A stretch of 64,000 bases of DNA from assembly GCA_964611435.1 (NCBI GenBank), contig CAZSXT010000007.1, positions 62,001 through 126,000 on the forward strand, read 5' to 3'. The position numbers and the translations under genes are program-made. Below the pieces are notes generated by a model. It did no database searches, was not told where the DNA came from, and saw only the letters and a list, made by a program, of their open reading frames with translations. Source of the DNA: JAYPHU01 sp964611435 (lineage in GTDB: Bacteria > Pseudomonadota > Alphaproteobacteria > Rhodospirillales > UBA2165). Within the stretch, counting starts at the first letter, position 1. Each line of letters starts with the position of its first letter. Shown here piece after piece: positions 61,787 to 64,000 of this stretch.

Positions 61787-64000
61787 TTAAGCCGCCTGCA
61801 GGGCCCGCCAAACCTTCTCCGGCGTGGCCGGCATCGGCATGTCGTTAATGCCCGCGGACGACAGGGCATCCATCACAGCGTTCATCACCGCCGGCGGCGC
61901 ACCCACGGTACCCGTCTCGCCGGCGCCCTTGACGCCCAGCGGGTTGGTCTTGGTCGGCACCGGATGGCTGGCCGTCTTGAACGACGGCAGGTCATCGGCC
62001 CGCGGCATAACGTAATCCTGGAATGATGCGGAGATAAGCTGGCCGGACTCGCTGTCGTAGGTGACATTCTCGAACAGGGCTTGGCCCACCCCTTGGGTGA
62101 TGCCGCCGTGAATTTGACCGTTCAGCAGAAGCGGATTGATCACCGTGCCCACGTCGCCGACGATGTTCATGCTGACCAGTTCCACCTTGCCCGTGTCCTG
62201 GTCGATTTCCACCTCGGCGACCTGACAGCCGTTGGGGAAGTTGCCCGGTCCGGGGTTGAAGTCGCCGATGCCTTCCAGGCCAATGCCCAAATGGGGTGGC
62301 CACATCATCGGCGTGTAGGACATTTGCGCCACTTCGGTAATACCGATTTCCTTGTCCGTACCGGCGACTTTGAACGTGCCATCCTCGAACTCGATATCAG
62401 ACTCGCCCGCTTCCAACAGGTGCGCGGCGATTTGCTTACCCTTCTCGATGATCTTATCGGCAGCGATCCGGAGCGCGGAACCACCCACGGTCATGGAGCG
62501 CGATCCGACGGTGCCCCGGCCCATGGCGACCTTTTCCGTGTCACCCTGGATCAGCCGGATTTTCTCGAACGGCACGCCCAGGAACTCGGACACCATCTGC
62601 GCATAGACGGTTTCATGACCTTGCCCGTGGGAGTGCGTGCCCGCCAAAACGGTCACATCCCCGCCAGCGTCGAAACGGATTTCCATCCGCTCGTTGAACG
62701 GTGCGGCCCCTTCCAAATAAGACGCGAGACCCCGGCCCCGCAGCTTGCCGTTGGCTTCGCTTTCCTTGCGGCGCGCGTCGAACCCGTCCCAATCTGCCTC
62801 TTTCAAGGCTTCTTCCATGACCTTGTCGAACTCGCCGCTGTCGTAGTTGTACATCAGCGCGGTCTGGTAGGGGATCTGATCAGAGGACACCATGTTCTTA
62901 CGGCGGAGTTCAATCGCATCGACGCCCATTTCACGGGCCGAAATCTCAATCATTCGCTCCAGCACATAGGCTGCTTCCGGCCGGCCCGCGCCGCGATAGG
63001 GCGCGGTGCCCGTGGTGTTGGAGAAATAGCAGTTGGTGGTGACATCAATCGCTGGAATAGCGTATACGCCCGACTGCAGAAAGGTGAAAAACATGGGCGA
63101 TACGCCGCCGGCGGCCGTCAGATAGGCGCCCACATTGTAGTGGCCGACGATCCGGAAGCCGGTAATTTTGCCATCACCATCGAACGCCATTTCGCATTCG
63201 CTCATCACGTCGCGGGCATGAGAATCCGCAGCGAAGGATTCCACCCGGTCGCCGACCCATTTGACCGGCCGGTTGAGCTTTTTGGCGGCCCAGAGAACCA
63301 GAATATCTTCCTGATAGAAGCCGCCCTTCATGCCGAAGCCGCCGCCCACGTCCGGCGAGATCACGCGGATGCCGTGTTCGGGCATATGGAAGATCATATG
63401 GGCCAGTTCCTGGCGCACCCGGTGCGGACCCTGGTTACTGCCGTAGAGGGTCATCAGGTCTTCACCAGCGTCATAATCGCCAATGCAGGCCCGAGGCTCC
63501 ATGGAGTTGGTGGTGATCCGGTTGTTGAAGATGGTCGCCTTGGTCACATGGGCGGCTTTGGCGATCGCGTCTGACACGCCGTCTACATTGCCCATCCCGA
63601 AAGTGAACGAGAGATTGCTGTCAGTGCCTTCCCAGACCTTAACCGCATCCGGCTTGATCACCTCGGCGATATCGGTGACCGACGGCAGAATTTCATAGTC
63701 GATCTCGACCAGTTCGGCCGCATCCCGGGCCTGGGCCAAGGTTTCCGCAACAATAAACGCCACTGGCGCACCAACGGCCTTCACCACATCTTTGACCACC
63801 GCGCCGTGCGGCCGTTGTACCGGCTCGCCGCGCACGATCATTGGATTGATTGAGGCGCAGGCGATCGCGCCGATATGGTCCGCCTCGTAGTCGTCGCCGG
63901 TCAAAACGGCAATCACGCCCGGCGCCGCTTCGGCGGCCGAAGAATTGATGCTGTTGATCTTGGCGTTGGCGTGGACCGAGCGCAGCACATAGCCATAGGC
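61787..64000 (-). CDS. xanthine dehydrogenase-family molybdopterin-binding subunit (partial)
   Basis: The frame runs in from the right edge of the window and is 5'-truncated; 737 codons plus the stop are seen. It begins YGYVLRSVHANAKI, part of the hammerhead domain. It continues with DVGGGFGMKGGFYQED and TAPYRGAGRPEAAYVLERM, and ends with GVKGAGETGTVGAPPAV, which contains the catalytic glutamate. The hydroxylation substrate is unknown and the loop is not that of CO dehydrogenase. Partner FAD and 2Fe-2S subunits could lie beyond the edge. It converges on the dioxygenase gene with nine bases between stops. It resembles the subunit at 2402-4720 in domain order. Confidence 0.9.
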   Translation of the reverse strand, partial: AYGYVLRSVHANAKINSINSSAAEAAPGVIAVLTGDDYEADHIGAIACASINPMIVRGEPVQRPHGAVVKDVVKAVGAPVAFIVAETLAQARDAAELVEIDYEILPSVTDIAEVIKPDAVKVWEGTDSNLSFTFGMGNVDGVSDAIAKAAHVTKATIFNNRITTNSMEPRACIGDYDAGEDLMTLYGSNQGPHRVRQELAHMIFHMPEHGIRVISPDVGGGFGMKGGFYQEDILVLWAAKKLNRPVKWVGDRVESFAADSHARDVMSECEMAFDGDGKITGFRIVGHYNVGAYLTAAGGVSPMFFTFLQSGVYAIPAIDVTTNCYFSNTTGTAPYRGAGRPEAAYVLERMIEISAREMGVDAIELRRKNMVSSDQIPYQTALMYNYDSGEFDKVMEEALKEADWDGFDARRKESEANGKLRGRGLASYLEGAAPFNERMEIRFDAGGDVTVLAGTHSHGQGHETVYAQMVSEFLGVPFEKIRLIQGDTEKVAMGRGTVGSRSMTVGGSALRIAADKIIEKGKQIAAHLLEAGESDIEFEDGTFKVAGTDKEIGITEVAQMSYTPMMWPPHLGIGLEGIGDFNPGPGNFPNGCQVAEVEIDQDTGKVELVSMNIVGDVGTVINPLLLNGQIHGGITQGVGQALFENVTYDSESGQLISASFQDYVMPRADDLPSFKTASHPVPTKTNPLGVKGAGETGTVGAPPAVMNAVMDALSSAGINDMPMPATPEKVWRALQAA

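Overview
This 64 kb stretch looks like chromosome from an alphaproteobacterium, probably a Rhodospirillales-like, aerobic, organic-acid-using lineage. This rests on high GC, TRAP transporters, family III CoA transferases, molybdenum hydroxylases, Paracoccus/Pseudomonas-style cob genes and characteristic GC-rich intergenic hairpins. It is an inference from gene content, since no rRNA, tRNA or marker protein is present. Coding density is very high. No gene-free stretch exceeds about 250 bases; the longest are the region upstream of the first dctP, two cobalamin riboswitch leaders, and a hairpin array behind cobQ. I see no tRNA, rRNA, CRISPR array, insertion sequence, phage gene or replication origin.

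Layout. 0-11 kb: a two-domain VOC (extradiol dioxygenase-like) protein diverges from a TRAP transporter operon (dctP, a molybdenum-hydroxylase large subunit, dctQ, dctM, then a second membrane-anchored dctP-like protein). A small cytochrome c, a TAXI-type binding-protein gene broken by one stop codon, apt and a core-MetE-like protein follow. 11-20 kb: DUF3500, a frameshifted TPR-sulfotransferase, pcm, DUF2461, a Nudix protein, a PiT phosphate transporter behind a probable PHO box, an intact TPR-sulfotransferase and a COG0523 GTPase. 20-31 kb: two divergent operons sharing a roughly 100 bp promoter region. One holds an EamA permease, CoA transferase, exostosin-like glycosyltransferase and COG0523 GTPase. 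The other holds an acyl-CoA dehydrogenase, a MaoC/HTD2-like hydratase, a TPR glycosyltransferase-like protein, a nucleotidyltransferase-kinase fusion, a nucleotidyltransferase and a WavE-like protein. 31-55 kb: a nearly complete cobalamin locus. 55-64 kb: glycerate kinase, an IorA/IorB pair, a second core-MetE-like protein, a TauD/TfdA dioxygenase and a second molybdenum-hydroxylase large subunit running off the right edge.

The cobalamin locus can account for cobalt import (CbtBA), uroporphyrinogen methylation (CobA), cobalt insertion (CbiX), ring methylation and contraction (CobI, a CbiG-CobJ fusion, CobM, CbiD, CobK, CobL, CobH), amidation (CobB, CobQ), adenosylation (CobO) and nucleotide-loop assembly (CobD decarboxylase, CbiB, CobU, CobT, CobS, CobC). 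It combines anaerobic-route markers (CbiX, CbiG, CbiD) with the aerobic-route large chelatase CobN and its companion CobW. Two class-typical cobalamin riboswitches precede cbtBA and cobU-cobW-cobN-cobO-cobQ.

Points most worth a second look: the hybrid early/late cobalt insertion gene set, the acyl-CoA plus glycan divergent operons, a molybdenum-hydroxylase subunit embedded in a TRAP operon without its partner subunits, two decaying or phase-variable genes, and the hairpin array behind cobQ.
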